Assembly: GCF_004006535.1 (NCBI RefSeq)
Contig: NZ_RLIH01000015.1
Coordinates: 1 to 54,219 of the forward strand
DNA: 54,219 bases
Source: Anaerosphaera multitolerans
GTDB taxonomy: Bacteria > Bacillota > Clostridia > Tissierellales > Peptoniphilaceae
Direction: 5' to 3'
Each line of letters starts with the position of its first letter. The first letter of the stretch is position 1. Below are positions 35,959 through 46,500 of this stretch, piece after piece. Under the pieces are notes generated by a model. The model did not search any database and had not been told where the DNA came from. It was given only the letters and a program-made list of their open reading frames with translations. The position numbers were made by a program, and so were the translations under genes.

Positions 35959-36749
35959 AAAAGATAGTAGTCGTTAGAGGTGGAGGGGATATTGCTACAG
36001 GTGTAATTCAAAAACTTCACCGCTCAGGTTTTAAAGTTTTGGTTTTAGAAGTGGAAAGACCAACTTCAATAAGAAGGAAAGTTGCAGTTTCCGAAGCCAT
36101 ATATGAAAATAAGATTAAAATAGAGGACTTTTGGGCGGAAAAAGCTGAAAACCCCGAGGATATTTACAGAATTTGGAAGGAAGAAAAAATTCCCGTATAC
36201 ATAGATTCGAAAATGGAAATCTTAAAATACTTAAAGGCGGATGTACTTGTAGACGGAATAATTGCTAAGAAAAATTTAGGAATGAAAAGAGATTTAGCTG
36301 AAGCTACAATAGCACTTGGACCGGGATTTGAAGCCGGAATAGATGTGGATATAGTTGTTGAAACTAATAGAGGTCATGACCTAGGAAGATTGATTTTTAA
36401 GGGCAGTGCCTCTGAAAACACAGGGAATCCGGGTAATATTATGGGTTATACTGTGGAAAGAGTGCTTTACAGTCCCGAAAATGGGAAAATTAAAAATTGT
36501 AAAGACATAGGTGATATTGTAAGTAGGGGAGATGTAATTTCAGAAGTAAATGGAGAAAAAGTTCTCTCTAAAATAAATGGCATAGTAAGGGGATTAATTC
36601 GAAACGGCACAGAGGTTTTTAAGGGAATGAAAATAGGAGATGTGGATCCAAGGGTAGATGTGGATTATATGACTATTTCGGACAAGGCTAGAAATATTGG
36701 AGGAGCTGTTCTGGAAGCTGTAATGATTATGACTAAAGATAAAAATTAA
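35955..36749 (+). CDS. yqeB: YqeB, selenium-dependent molybdenum hydroxylase system protein (EF2563 family)
   Basis: The 264-residue protein begins with a nucleotide-binding-like motif (VVVRGGGDIATGV) and later has ALGPGFEAGIDVDIVVETNRGHDLGR near 117-142, the hallmark of the EF2563/YqeB family. Like YqeC it tracks with selenium as a labile cofactor of molybdenum hydroxylases; the reaction is unknown. It is the last gene of the 13-gene operon and is followed by a strong hairpin. Confidence 0.9.
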   Translation: MKKIVVVRGGGDIATGVIQKLHRSGFKVLVLEVERPTSIRRKVAVSEAIYENKIKIEDFWAEKAENPEDIYRIWKEEKIPVYIDSKMEILKYLKADVLVDGIIAKKNLGMKRDLAEATIALGPGFEAGIDVDIVVETNRGHDLGRLIFKGSASENTGNPGNIMGYTVERVLYSPENGKIKNCKDIGDIVSRGDVISEVNGEKVLSKINGIVRGLIRNGTEVFKGMKIGDVDPRVDVDYMTISDKARNIGGAVLEAVMIMTKDKN

Positions 36750-36753
36750 ATAT

Positions 36754-36790
36754 TAAAACCCCTAAATCTGTGATGTGATTTAGGGGTTAA
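36754..36790. terminator. Hairpin at the end of the molybdenum operon
   Basis: Perfect 12-base arms at 36757-36768 and 36777-36788 enclose an 8-base loop. The T-run on the plus strand is weak, and on the minus strand TTTTAATA follows, so it may terminate both convergent units. Confidence 0.7.
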
Positions 36791-36817
36791 GTATTTTACA
36801 AGTTTAATTTTAACAGT

Positions 36818-37141
36818 TTATTGGGTTTCCTGGATTTCCTTGTTTAAAAAATAGGAAATAGCCGTTCTTATAGCTACAATTGCAGCAAGAAGTGCAATTT
36901 CATCAAAGGTGGGGTTTATTATAGTTTCCACTATGTCGGCAATAATTAAAATTTCAAGTCCGAGAAGTACTATACCACCTAATCGGTTTTTAACAGTCTT
37001 AACTTGTTCTGCATTTTTAGTAAGTATTGATAGAGTAAGGTCTTTTAAATTTAAAAACAGACCTGTTAATAAAACCATTACAGATATCAGTTTTATTATG
37101 GAAACAATGCTATGCAAAAGATCAGTTACTATAAAAATCAC
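36818..37141 (-). CDS. DUF1622-like membrane protein
   Basis: About 107 residues with three hydrophobic segments and the layout of DUF1622 proteins (LLTGLFLNLKD, RLGGIVLLGLEILIIADIV, then AIRTAISYFLNKEI). Function is unknown. The reading frame stays open upstream to 37228, but that would overlap brnQ and add a charged tail. The GTG at 37141 gives the usual family length, although its ribosome site (AAAGAG) is poor. It follows brnQ on the same strand, perhaps co-transcribed. Confidence 0.6.
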   Translation of the reverse strand: MIFIVTDLLHSIVSIIKLISVMVLLTGLFLNLKDLTLSILTKNAEQVKTVKNRLGGIVLLGLEILIIADIVETIINPTFDEIALLAAIVAIRTAISYFLNKEIQETQ

Positions 37142-37175
37142 CTCTTTATCTTTATATAGTGAGAAAGATTTTAGA

Positions 37176-38465
37176 CTATTCTGAAACAGGAACTTGTTTT
37201 TTACCCAGAAGAGTAAAAATTGTTGCAAGAATTATTACAGGTACTATCCATAAAAAGCTTTGTAGGGATACTGGAAAACAGCTCTTAATCTCACTTAAAA
37301 AACTTATTTTAATATTTAAAAAATTTAAAACAGTAACAACTGTCGGTAAACAGGCGCCAAGTACTGCGCCAATGTGGGTTGATTTATTAGCAAAGGTACT
37401 GGGAAACAGATTTAAGAATATTAAAACTATTGCCACAGGGTAAAGGGCCGAAAGTATGGGCGAGGAAACTTTTACTAAGGTTTCAACTCCATTAATTGCA
37501 AAGTAAGCGCTAAATACTGTAGATACTACAACGATAAAATTATAGTTTATCTTATTGTTAAATAGCTTAAAGAAAAAGTCGCCAACAGTTGAAGTAAGTC
37601 CAACTGCAGTAGTAATGCAAGCCAAGCTAATTGCAGCGGAAAGAGCATATTTCCCAAAACTGCCAAGTAGGCTATTAGTTATAAAAATTAAAAATTCCAC
37701 TTTTTCCACTCTTACAAAACTTAAACTTGAAGCAGTGGCACCGATGTATAACAGTCCGCCATATACTAGGGATAAACCTATGGCAGCATAGATAGATGAT
37801 TTCATAGTTAAACTAACCAGTTCCTTGCTGTCTGTCACACCTTTTTCCTTAAACCCCTTTATAACTATGGAAGTAAAAACCAGAGCTGCTAGAGCATCCA
37901 TAGTTTGATAACCTTCTATAAAACTTTTTCCAAATACATTTTCCGCTCCTGTGTAGGAAATAGTTCCAAGGGGAGTGAAAATCCCTTTTACTATAATAAT
38001 AGTTAAAACTATTAGAAGAGCAGGCGTTAAATATTTTCCTAAAGTGTCGATAACATTTGTGGGACTTAGGACAAAAAACAAAACCAAAGCAAAAAATACA
38101 ATTGATGAAACAAGGGGATTTAAATTTGGATACATAGTTCCCTGGATTATTTCATAAGTTGTAGCAGCTGTTCTAGGAATTGCAAGACAGGGACCAATGG
38201 CAAGGATAATGAGAGTTCCAAAGGTAATTGAAAATTTATCTCCCAATTTACTTGCAATGTTTTCAATTCTACCTCCTGCTTTTGTAGTGGCTATAACGCC
38301 AAGCATAACTATTCCAACAGAGGCAAGCAGAAATCCCAATATTGAAAATATATATTTATCTCCTGACCACAGACCTAAAGTTGGGGGGAAAATTAAATTT
38401 CCGGCTCCAAAGAACATTGAAAATAGGGCCATGGCAGAAACTACAACTGACGGTTTTTTATTCAT
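37176..38465 (-). CDS. brnQ: Branched-chain amino acid transporter BrnQ family
   Basis: The 429-residue carrier has 12 predicted membrane helices and imports leucine, isoleucine or valine with a cation. Family blocks are LFSMFFGAGNLIFPP near residue 14 and LAIGPCLAIPRTAATTYE near 112. GGAGG lies before the ATG. It is divergent from tdk. Confidence 0.92.
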   Translation of the reverse strand: MNKKPSVVVSAMALFSMFFGAGNLIFPPTLGLWSGDKYIFSILGFLLASVGIVMLGVIATTKAGGRIENIASKLGDKFSITFGTLIILAIGPCLAIPRTAATTYEIIQGTMYPNLNPLVSSIVFFALVLFFVLSPTNVIDTLGKYLTPALLIVLTIIIVKGIFTPLGTISYTGAENVFGKSFIEGYQTMDALAALVFTSIVIKGFKEKGVTDSKELVSLTMKSSIYAAIGLSLVYGGLLYIGATASSLSFVRVEKVEFLIFITNSLLGSFGKYALSAAISLACITTAVGLTSTVGDFFFKLFNNKINYNFIVVVSTVFSAYFAINGVETLVKVSSPILSALYPVAIVLIFLNLFPSTFANKSTHIGAVLGACLPTVVTVLNFLNIKISFLSEIKSCFPVSLQSFLWIVPVIILATIFTLLGKKQVPVSE

Positions 38466-38491
38466 ATAGACCTCCTATAATCTAACTATAA

Positions 38492-38520
38492 ATGATAGCA
38501 TTTTAAATAAATATAGTAAA
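38492..38520 (-). promoter_or_regulatory. Candidate promoter of brnQ
   Basis: On the minus strand TTTACT (38520-38515) and TATCAT (38497-38492) are separated by 17 bases, upstream of the brnQ ribosome site. Confidence 0.5.
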
Positions 38521-38537
38521 GAAAATATATAGATATA

Positions 38538-38564
38538 TTGAAAAATTAGAAAAAGTGTTATAAT
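38538..38564 (+). promoter_or_regulatory. Candidate promoter of tdk
   Basis: TTGAAA (38538-38543) and a perfect TATAAT (38559-38564) are separated by 15 bases, slightly short of ideal, 35 bases before the thymidine kinase start. It shares the intergenic region with the divergent brnQ promoter. Confidence 0.5.
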
Positions 38565-38598
38565 AAAATTCCTGATTATGTAATTTAAGGAGGAAGTT

Positions 38599-39165
38599 AT
38601 GCACCAGTATAAAGGAAGATTAATAGTCCATACGGGATCAATGTTTAGCGGTAAAACGTCCAGTTTGGAAAAAGATATAAAGAGATTTAAAATAGCAGGA
38701 TATAGGACGGTGGTTTTTAAGCCGTCAATAGATACCAGATATGATAATGAAAAAATTGTAACTCATGATAATACTTTTCTGTCGGCAATAAATGTAAAGG
38801 ACTTTAAAGAAATGGAAAGTTACTTGAAAAAAGAAGATGTGGATATAGTGGGAATTGATGAAGCAAATTTTTTTAATGTGGATATTGAAACCTCTTTGGA
38901 AGTGGTGGATAATTTTTTAAGAAAGGGTAAAACTGTAGTGGTAGCAGGACTTGATATGGACTATACGGCTAAACCCTTTGAGCTTGTAAAGGAGCTTATG
39001 GTAAGGGCGGATTATCTCTATAAGCACCATGCAGTGTGTACAAAGTGTGGTTCAGATGCTTGGGTATCTCACAGAAAAACCGATAATGAGGAGAGAATAG
39101 TACTTGGAGCTTTTGATGAGTACGAACCTCTTTGCAGGAATTGTTATAATAAAATAGATGATTAA
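38599..39165 (+). CDS. tdk: Thymidine kinase, type II
   Basis: The 188-residue kinase phosphorylates thymidine for salvage. The P-loop is GSMFSGKT at 13-20, the catalytic glutamate is probably E88 in GIDEANFF, and four cysteines (C147, C150, C179, C182) form the structural zinc site. AAGGAGGAAG precedes the ATG. It is a single gene with its own promoter and terminator. Confidence 0.95.
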   Translation: MHQYKGRLIVHTGSMFSGKTSSLEKDIKRFKIAGYRTVVFKPSIDTRYDNEKIVTHDNTFLSAINVKDFKEMESYLKKEDVDIVGIDEANFFNVDIETSLEVVDNFLRKGKTVVVAGLDMDYTAKPFELVKELMVRADYLYKHHAVCTKCGSDAWVSHRKTDNEERIVLGAFDEYEPLCRNCYNKIDD

Positions 39166-39183
39166 GAACATTGAAAAATTAAG

Positions 39184-39212
39184 GTGTAGTTGAAGCTTGA
39201 CTACACTTTTAT
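39184..39212 (+). terminator. Terminator after tdk
   Basis: Arms GTGTAGT (39184-39190) and ACTACAC (39200-39206) form a stem followed by TTTTATTATTTT. Confidence 0.75.
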
Positions 39213-39253
39213 TATTTTCTGTAATTAAAGGTATATATATTATAAGGATATAT

Positions 39254-39259
39254 TATAAT
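39254..39259 (+). promoter_or_regulatory. Candidate -10 box of the first surface protein gene
   Basis: A perfect TATAAT at 39254-39259 lies 57 bases before the start at 39316. No convincing -35 box precedes it at normal spacing. Confidence 0.3.
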
Positions 39260-39315
39260 AGGATATTAAATTTGTAATGAATTTAAATAATATAATTTTC
39301 AAGAAAGGAGAAAAT

Positions 39316-42300
39316 ATGAAAAAGACAATATTAACTTTATTTTTTATGCTATGCATATTCTTTCCAAACGTAGATGTTTATGCAGAAACTAAAGAAGTAA
39401 GTACTGCAGAAGAATTACAAACTGCAGTGGAAGTTGCAAACACTGGAGATATTATAAGTTTAGCAGATGATTTTGTCCAAGGAAATGTGGTTTTGGAAAT
39501 GCCTAATGTAGAAGTAACTGTAGATGGTGGAAATAAAATTTGGACAGAGGGAAATTTTATAATAAAAGGCAATGGTACAGGGTCTTTAACAATTAAAAAC
39601 TTAAAAGTAGATGGTTCTAATATAGAAGTTGCCTATAAGCACAAGTTAATAATGAACCAGTCTGAAAATGGAAAGTTAATACTAGAAAATATAGAGGTAT
39701 ATAATTCTACTGTAGGGGCAATAAATGTAAATACAGGTTCTAAGGCACAGACAGAACTTAATAGGGTTTATATTCACGACAATACAGCAAAGAATACGGC
39801 ACCGGCTGTATTTGTAGGTGCAGGGGAAACGAAATCGGATTCCCATTTAACTATTAATAATTCCACAATAGAAAATAATATTGGAACCGGTGATAACTAT
39901 GAATGTGGTGCCCTTAGCGGTAAAAATTATACAGGAAATATTACTATAAATAATACCGTATTTAGAAATAATATTAATAGATGCGACAATACAAGTATCT
40001 ATGGTGGCGGTGGAGGTGCTATAGCACTGCATTATTTCTACGGCAAGGTGGAGATAAATAACTCTGTATTTGATAAAAACCAAAGTAATGGAGAGGGCAA
40101 AAATGTGAGAAGTACCTATGACGGCGGCGCCATATATGTTTTAGATGGTAGAGGTGGAGCTGAATTTAATATTAACAACTCTACTTTTTCAAATAATATT
40201 GCCTATGACGATGGTGGCGCTATAATGTTTCAAGGTACGGCAAACCCCGGCTTTTATACTAATATAAAAAATTCCACCTTTGTAAATAATAAGGCCTATG
40301 GCTTAGATGGAGTAGGTTATTCAGGGGGAGCCATCCAGTATTATAAAAATGGCGGCTCTTCACAAATGACCAATAAAATTTATAGCACAACTTTTGTAGG
40401 CAACCAAGGTGGAAATGAAAATTCCACTAGTGAACAAAGAGGAGGAGCTATTGCCTTACATGGAGCAGGACTTTTAGCAACGCCGTCAGCGCCAAGATAC
40501 AATTCTTTATTTATAGGAAATGGAGTTTATAATAAGGGTGTTTTAGATGAAGCATCTACCTATAAAGATATATCTAACAATCAAAAGGAAGTAGCCGGTG
40601 GGGCTAATGTTGTAAATGTAGATAAGGGTCATCCTTCAAAATATACGACTAAAGACATATTAGGAGTAGATGTTCCGGTACTACAAGATAACTTATCTAA
40701 GATTACAGCAGGACATAATGATGAAATTATTCAGACTATTCCAATCAAACCGGAAAGCATTGCAGATAATACTTACACTGGAACTGAAACAATTCCTGAA
40801 GTTGACCAAAGGAATTTTAAACGCTATAAGGACCAAGGCGCAGTTGAAATGTCCTGGATTAAGTATGACGCAAACGGTGGTGAATTTGAATTACCTGAAT
40901 TAGATAATTATGATGGAAGTATTTATTATGAAAAAGATACAGATGGGAAAATTACAAAATATCATACTGTTGGAAATATTGCTGGAGCAGATACAATTGT
41001 AGCTGGAGATAAGGAATTAAAAGCAAGTAGAGAAGGTCATAAGTTTATAGGTTGGTCTACAGATCCAGATGCAACGGAGCCTGATTTAAATTATGAAGTA
41101 GGAAAAGAAATAAATTATAGTGAAGATAATTTTACTCTTTACGCAGTTTGGACTCCGGTAGAAAAATACAACATAACTTATAATGGGAATGGCAACACTG
41201 GAGGAACTGCACCTGTAGATAAAAACAGCCCATACTTGGAAAATAGTGAAGTAAAAGTAATGGGAAGAAATGATTTGACAAGAGAGGGCTATGCCTTTAA
41301 GGGCTGGAATACCGAAGCCGATGGAAGCGGAACCAAGTATAAAAGTGGAACTACTTTTACGATAACTGAAGACATAACTCTTTTTGCTCAGTGGGAAAAA
41401 GGTATGGATGTTTTTCAAGTAACTTATGATGGTAATGGACATACATCTGGAAAAGTTCCAATTGATAATACCGATTACGGCTATGGAAGCATTGTCACAA
41501 TAAAAGGGAATGATGGAAACTTAGAAAAAAATGGGTTGACATTTCTAGGTTGGTCAGAAGATAAAGATGCATTAGAAGCAAATTTTAAGCTTGATGGAAA
41601 TGGAAATATTAGTCCAAGTTATTTTGTTATTGAACAGGATACTGTACTGTATGCAGTATGGGTAGATATTGATCCTGACGAAGTTAAGGGTTTCTATGTC
41701 AACTATGATGCAAATGGAGCTGACAGTGGAGAAGCTCCGATAGACAATAAAAAATATGAAAGAAATGAAGAAGTAATAGTATTGGGTAATAAAGGTAATC
41801 TTTCAAGAACGGGATATACCTTTGATGGTTGGAACACTGAAGCAGATGGAAATGGAGAAACTTATTTTGAAGGTGAAACTTTTAATATAGTTGAGAATAC
41901 TATTCTTTATGCCCAATGGGCATTGGATACTTCAGGACCGGGATTAATATATGTAACCTTTCAACCGAAGGGCGGAGTGTTTGGTGACGGGTCAACTAGT
42001 GCAAAAGTAATTGAAGTAGTTGAGGGTGAAACTGTAGCTAGAGAAAGTATTTCAAGAGAAGGATATACTTTTAAAGGCTGGTATAAAGACGATAAATATA
42101 AAGAATTATTTGATTTTGATTCACCGATAAATGAAAATATAACTCTTTATGCAAAGTGGGAAAAGAAAGTTGTTTCTGAACCTGATATAGAAGATGATGA
42201 AGACTCATGGGGAACGATAGGACCTATAAAACCGGATAAGGAAAAACCTGAATTAAATAAGACTAGCCACTTTGGATATATGGTAGGTTATCCTGATAAA

Positions 42301-42963
42301 ACAATAAGACCTAGGGGTGATATTACAAGAGCAGAAGTAACTACAATATTCTTTAGAATGATGACTGATGATTCAAGAAATGAATATTGGAGTAATGAAA
42401 ATAAGTTTAAAGACGTACAACAAAGTGATTGGTATAACAATGCAATCTCTACAATGAATAAAGCAGAAGTAGTGACAGGCTATCCTGACGGAAACTTTAA
42501 ACCAAATGCAAATATAACCAGAGGCGAGTTTGCAACAATGGCATCCAGATTCCTATCAGATTATGGAAATTTAACTAAATATAAATTTACAGACATAAAA
42601 GGCAATTGGGCAGAAGATGCAATTAATAAATTAGCTTCGCATGGGTTAATAAATGGTTATGAGGATGGAAGTTTTAAGCCAAACCAACTGATTACGAGAG
42701 CAGAAGCGGCAACTTTGATAAACTCAATATTGGAAAGAACACCGCATAAAGACGGATTACTAAGTGGTATGAAGATGTGGATTGACAATAGTGATAGTGA
42801 TGTCTGGTACTATGTTCAAATTCAAGAAGCTACTAACTCTCATGAATATGAAAGAGAAAGCGGAACAGATATTGAAAAATGGACTAAGATACTACCCGTA
42901 AGAGATTGGGTGTCATTGGAAAAAGAGTGGAGTAATTCAAACTTATCCGCCAATAGTGGATAG
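39316..42963 (+). CDS. SLH-anchored surface protein with beta-helix and InlB-type repeats
   Basis: The precursor has 1215 residues. A signal peptide ends near VYAE (residue 22). Residues 30-430 contain many short N-rich repeats (NINNSTFSNN, GGAI) typical of a right-handed parallel beta-helix. From about 515 to 955 there are five to six InlB B-repeats (Listeria-Bacteroides repeats) with motifs such as GYTFDGWNTEADG and LYAQW. Three SLH domains follow (about 984-1150; GYPDKTIRPRGDITRAE, GYPDGNFKPNANITRGE, GYEDGSFKPNQLITRAE), which bind secondary wall polymer. A 65-residue tail ends the protein. ATG 39316 is chosen for AAAGGAG and the signal peptide. Likely an adhesin or matrix-binding protein. 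Confidence 0.85.
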   Translation: MKKTILTLFFMLCIFFPNVDVYAETKEVSTAEELQTAVEVANTGDIISLADDFVQGNVVLEMPNVEVTVDGGNKIWTEGNFIIKGNGTGSLTIKNLKVDGSNIEVAYKHKLIMNQSENGKLILENIEVYNSTVGAINVNTGSKAQTELNRVYIHDNTAKNTAPAVFVGAGETKSDSHLTINNSTIENNIGTGDNYECGALSGKNYTGNITINNTVFRNNINRCDNTSIYGGGGGAIALHYFYGKVEINNSVFDKNQSNGEGKNVRSTYDGGAIYVLDGRGGAEFNINNSTFSNNIAYDDGGAIMFQGTANPGFYTNIKNSTFVNNKAYGLDGVGYSGGAIQYYKNGGSSQMTNKIYSTTFVGNQGGNENSTSEQRGGAIALHGAGLLATPSAPRYNSLFIGNGVYNKGVLDEASTYKDISNNQKEVAGGANVVNVDKGHPSKYTTKDILGVDVPVLQDNLSKITAGHNDEIIQTIPIKPESIADNTYTGTETIPEVDQRNFKRYKDQGAVEMSWIKYDANGGEFELPELDNYDGSIYYEKDTDGKITKYHTVGNIAGADTIVAGDKELKASREGHKFIGWSTDPDATEPDLNYEVGKEINYSEDNFTLYAVWTPVEKYNITYNGNGNTGGTAPVDKNSPYLENSEVKVMGRNDLTREGYAFKGWNTEADGSGTKYKSGTTFTITEDITLFAQWEKGMDVFQVTYDGNGHTSGKVPIDNTDYGYGSIVTIKGNDGNLEKNGLTFLGWSEDKDALEANFKLDGNGNISPSYFVIEQDTVLYAVWVDIDPDEVKGFYVNYDANGADSGEAPIDNKKYERNEEVIVLGNKGNLSRTGYTFDGWNTEADGNGETYFEGETFNIVENTILYAQWALDTSGPGLIYVTFQPKGGVFGDGSTSAKVIEVVEGETVARESISREGYTFKGWYKDDKYKELFDFDSPINENITLYAKWEKKVVSEPDIEDDEDSWGTIGPIKPDKEKPELNKTSHFGYMVGYPDKTIRPRGDITRAEVTTIFFRMMTDDSRNEYWSNENKFKDVQQSDWYNNAISTMNKAEVVTGYPDGNFKPNANITRGEFATMASRFLSDYGNLTKYKFTDIKGNWAEDAINKLASHGLINGYEDGSFKPNQLITRAEAATLINSILERTPHKDGLLSGMKMWIDNSDSDVWYYVQIQEATNSHEYERESGTDIEKWTKILPVRDWVSLEKEWSNSNLSANSG

Positions 42964-42994
42964 ATAATTGAATAGTTATAATTTATATAGAGTG

Positions 42995-43033
42995 AGGATG
43001 AACTTTAAATTAGGTTCATCCTTTCTTTATTTT
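42995..43033 (+). terminator. Terminator after the first surface protein gene
   Basis: Arms AGGATGAAC (42995-43003) and GTTCATCCT (43014-43022) enclose a 10-base loop and are followed by a T-rich stretch. Confidence 0.8.
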
Positions 43034-43597
43034 TAGAATTAATTTTTTTAAATAGATTAAGTTTAAAACTTAAATGGTGAAAAATATACTTTAAATTTGT
43101 ACAATTTTCATCTAAATAGTTTTTATATAAGACCTACATAATAGATAGCTTTATAATTACTTAGCGATTATTATAAATTAACAACATAAATCAATCAACT
43201 AAAACTATTGGTAAATACTAATCTATAGAAGTTTTTATATATAGAAAGAAAGCCTTAATAAAAAAAGAATAAATAAATTTATATAAAATGTTTATGAAAA
43301 AATGGAATTTTAAGAACAAAGAGGCTATAATGTTTAATAGCTAATTGCCAGTGAAAAAGTATTGTTTAATTTATTGAGCAAAAGTTTATGAAAATTATAC
43401 TGTTGTGCTTATGTGAGTAGTTAGCTTTACTTATTAAAAAAATGAAAAGGAGAGATAAAATTGAAATGATGTTGTAAAAGTAGGATGTTCTTTAGGAAAG
43501 TAAAGATGTTTTCAAAACTTACATATAATCATGAATATTAGTACTCTAAGGGGAAATAGTAATTTTGATAACAATATGTAGGAAAAGGAGAAAAGGG
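43034..43597 (+). other. Long AT-rich gene-free leader before the RCC1 gene
   Basis: About 560 bases without a convincing gene. Only tiny open frames occur (for example 18 codons from 43288). A ribosome-site-like AAAAGGAG at 43445-43452 followed by TTG at 43461 stops after two codons; it resembles the true start region at 43585-43600 and may be a decayed duplicate. A candidate promoter is listed separately. No tRNA, riboswitch or repeat array was recognised. Confidence 0.5.
43374..43401 (+). promoter_or_regulatory. Candidate promoter of the RCC1-repeat gene
   Basis: TTGAGC (43374-43379) and TATACT (43396-43401) are 16 bases apart. This would give a 5' leader of about 190 bases. Confidence 0.4.
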
Positions 43598-46500
43598 TTG
43601 GAAAAAAATAAAATACTGTCTTTGTTTTTGGCAGTCATTATGTTTAGTAATTTAATAACACCAATTTATGGAGCAGGCTTTGATAAAGTCGAAGAAGATG
43701 ATACTAGTGCTTCTATTTTTTTTAGTGAAGCAGAACTTGGCAAAGGTTCTTTTACAGCAAAAGATATTATAGATAGATATTACAATTATGAACCTGCTAA
43801 AGGACCAATAAATGCTCCACAATATGAACAGTTATCTATAGTAAAATTCATTGAAACAAGTACTGGATACCTTTCAGGAATGGCATTAGATGTTAATGGA
43901 AAAGTTTGGACGTGGGGGAGAAACTCCTGTGGTGTACAAGGACTTGGAGAAGGAGTATTAACTTCAGGAGATGCATCAGGTGAATGGCTTGGAGGAATGA
44001 AGAGAATTCCTTACTTTGTGGATAATAATATAACTATAAGAAATATTCAATCGGCTTACTATACTGCTTATGCTTTATCTGATAAGGATGAGCTTTATGC
44101 ATGGGGAAGAGGTCTTGAAGGACAAATGGGAGATGGTACCAATAAATATCATAACAATAGTGTTCATAAAGTAAATATTCCTAATGTTAAAATGTTTTCA
44201 GCTGGACAAGGAGCAGGTGCAAATCATGCTATTGCTGTAGATAGAAATGACGACGTATGGATGTGGGGATATGGAAGTGGAAATGCAATTCCAGGACATA
44301 GTGGATATAACTCAAATCCAATAAAACTTAAAAAGCTTGATTTAGGAGTAGATGGAAGTGGGAATCCAGTAACAATTGTAGATGTAAAAGCCTCAGAAAG
44401 TGCAAATTTTATATTGGATTCGGCGGGAAATGTATGGGCATGGGGAAATGCATCGCATGGTCAGTTAGGAAATAGTAGTACGACTGAAGATATAGATGTA
44501 CCTACAAAAATGGGAAGTGCCCTTTTTCGTAATAAAAAAATAGTTCAGATATCAGCTGCAGGATACAGAATTATGGCATTAGCTGAGGATGGAACAGTAT
44601 ATCAATGGGGGGACTTAGAAGGTTCAGATTTAAAGACCGATGACCAAAGGAAACCGTCGGTATTAGAAATTGATTCAGTTGAAATAGAAAATATAGGATA
44701 TACACCGATACCTCAAAAGATTATCGCAGGTAGAAGAACGGCTTATTTTATAGATCAACACGGAAGATCATGGGCATGGGGAAATGCAATTTACTTTAAT
44801 CTTGGACGAGAAGGTGGATATGAAGATAGCAATGACTTAACTAAAATTCCAAAAGCGCAGCAATATCCCAATATAGTAGGAGATGGAGATACTCAAATCT
44901 ATGATCATAGTCCGAAATTTCCAAAATATGCAACTGATGTAAATAGTAAGGGAAGACATAGTAGATATGGAGGATATAGTTTTAATAACCTTCATCCAAC
45001 TGTATATGATGAAAAATATATGTTAAAAAATGATGCAGGTGATCCAATAGATTATGAAGGAAATGCATTAGAGTATAAGACATCTGGAATTAATAAAGAT
45101 AAATATGTAGTAAAGGGAACGGAAACTGTATCAATACCAGAAATTGATCCTAAAGAAGCATGGATAAATTTATCGTTTAAGCCAATGGGGTATGTACAGG
45201 ATATTTCCACATATCTTTCAGCTACAACTTTCTTAGACTCAGCAGGTAATATATTTAAAACCGCATTAGACGGAAGTGGAACGATTGCATGGGGTTGGGA
45301 TTTTAATGAGAAATATGATTTGAATGGCGGAGTTAATTCTAGAGGAACAGATCAAGGGTTATATGATAGATATGTGTATGAAATAGTATTTATGCGTGGA
45401 ATGCCGACAAAAATACCACCAACAGTAAATGTACAAGAAGTTGAAAAGAAGAAAATTTATAAGGAATATGATGAAAAAGGTAATGCAATCCATGATCCTG
45501 TAAAAGTAATATCTGAGGCAACAGTTCCTGAAACAATAGTAGATGAAGGATTAAATTTAACAGCAAAAGCGGAACTTGAAAAAGTTGACTATGTATTTGT
45601 ACCATATGATTTGGAGAATCCTGACGCGGTTAATCTAGATATTTCAGCTATAGATACTAGAATTAAAGATGTAAATGGAAATGAAAGTATAATTCAAAAT
45701 GATTTTGATAAATTAGTAGAAAAAGGATATAAACATGAAGTTTTAAGAACTGCAGACAAGGAAGTTGCAGGTGGAACTACTTTAACAGATGAAATTGAAG
45801 TTAAGGAAAATGGAATATTGTTTGTTAGATCAGTATTTAACCAATATGGATCACCAAACGGAAAGGTTACTCCAATAGTAATAGATAATTTCTATACAAA
45901 AGCTCCAATTGTTCATAATGGTGTTGGAGATGCATTAGAATATGAGGGTAACGGTGGACAAGAAGAAATGCCTGTATACTCTAATACTTCAGACAATGTA
46001 GTCAAGACAAATGAAGACAGTGAAGATACAAAACTTGATCCTGAAGAATCTGAGAAATTAATGGGGTTCCCATTAGATGCAAATGGTAAAGTAATAAATT
46101 CAAGACCTACACCAGGAGGAAACTCTGTAATAAAAGATGTAGCACCTACCTTTGGTTATGATACAGTAGAAGTTTCAAGTTATGAAGCAGATAAATTTGA
46201 AGTAGATGGATGGGATTTATTAGACTTAAACACTAAAGAACCGACAGATAAAGTTCAAAAATATCCAACAATTACTTTAGATGATGAGCAAAGTTTTACT
46301 ATTGACAAGGAAGGAAATATAGAAGAAGTTGAATATACTTTTTATTATAAAGCAAATCCAAATGTTTTATCAAAAGTAGAGGCGGAATTCATAGACGTTG
46401 TTGGAGATGACTCAACGCAAATGGATGAGCATTATGGATATGTAAAACTTACTAATCCAAATGGGAAGCCTGGAAGGTTTTATGTGTTTGACAAGGAATA

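Noticed and set aside
36818-37228. Full 136-residue start for the DUF1622-like protein
   Set aside because: It would overlap the brnQ gene by 53 bases and add a charged N-terminal tail not typical of the family.
40000-42200. Repeats that might suggest a CRISPR array
   Set aside because: The repeats are protein-coding beta-helix and InlB modules of irregular length with no conserved DNA repeat and spacer pattern.
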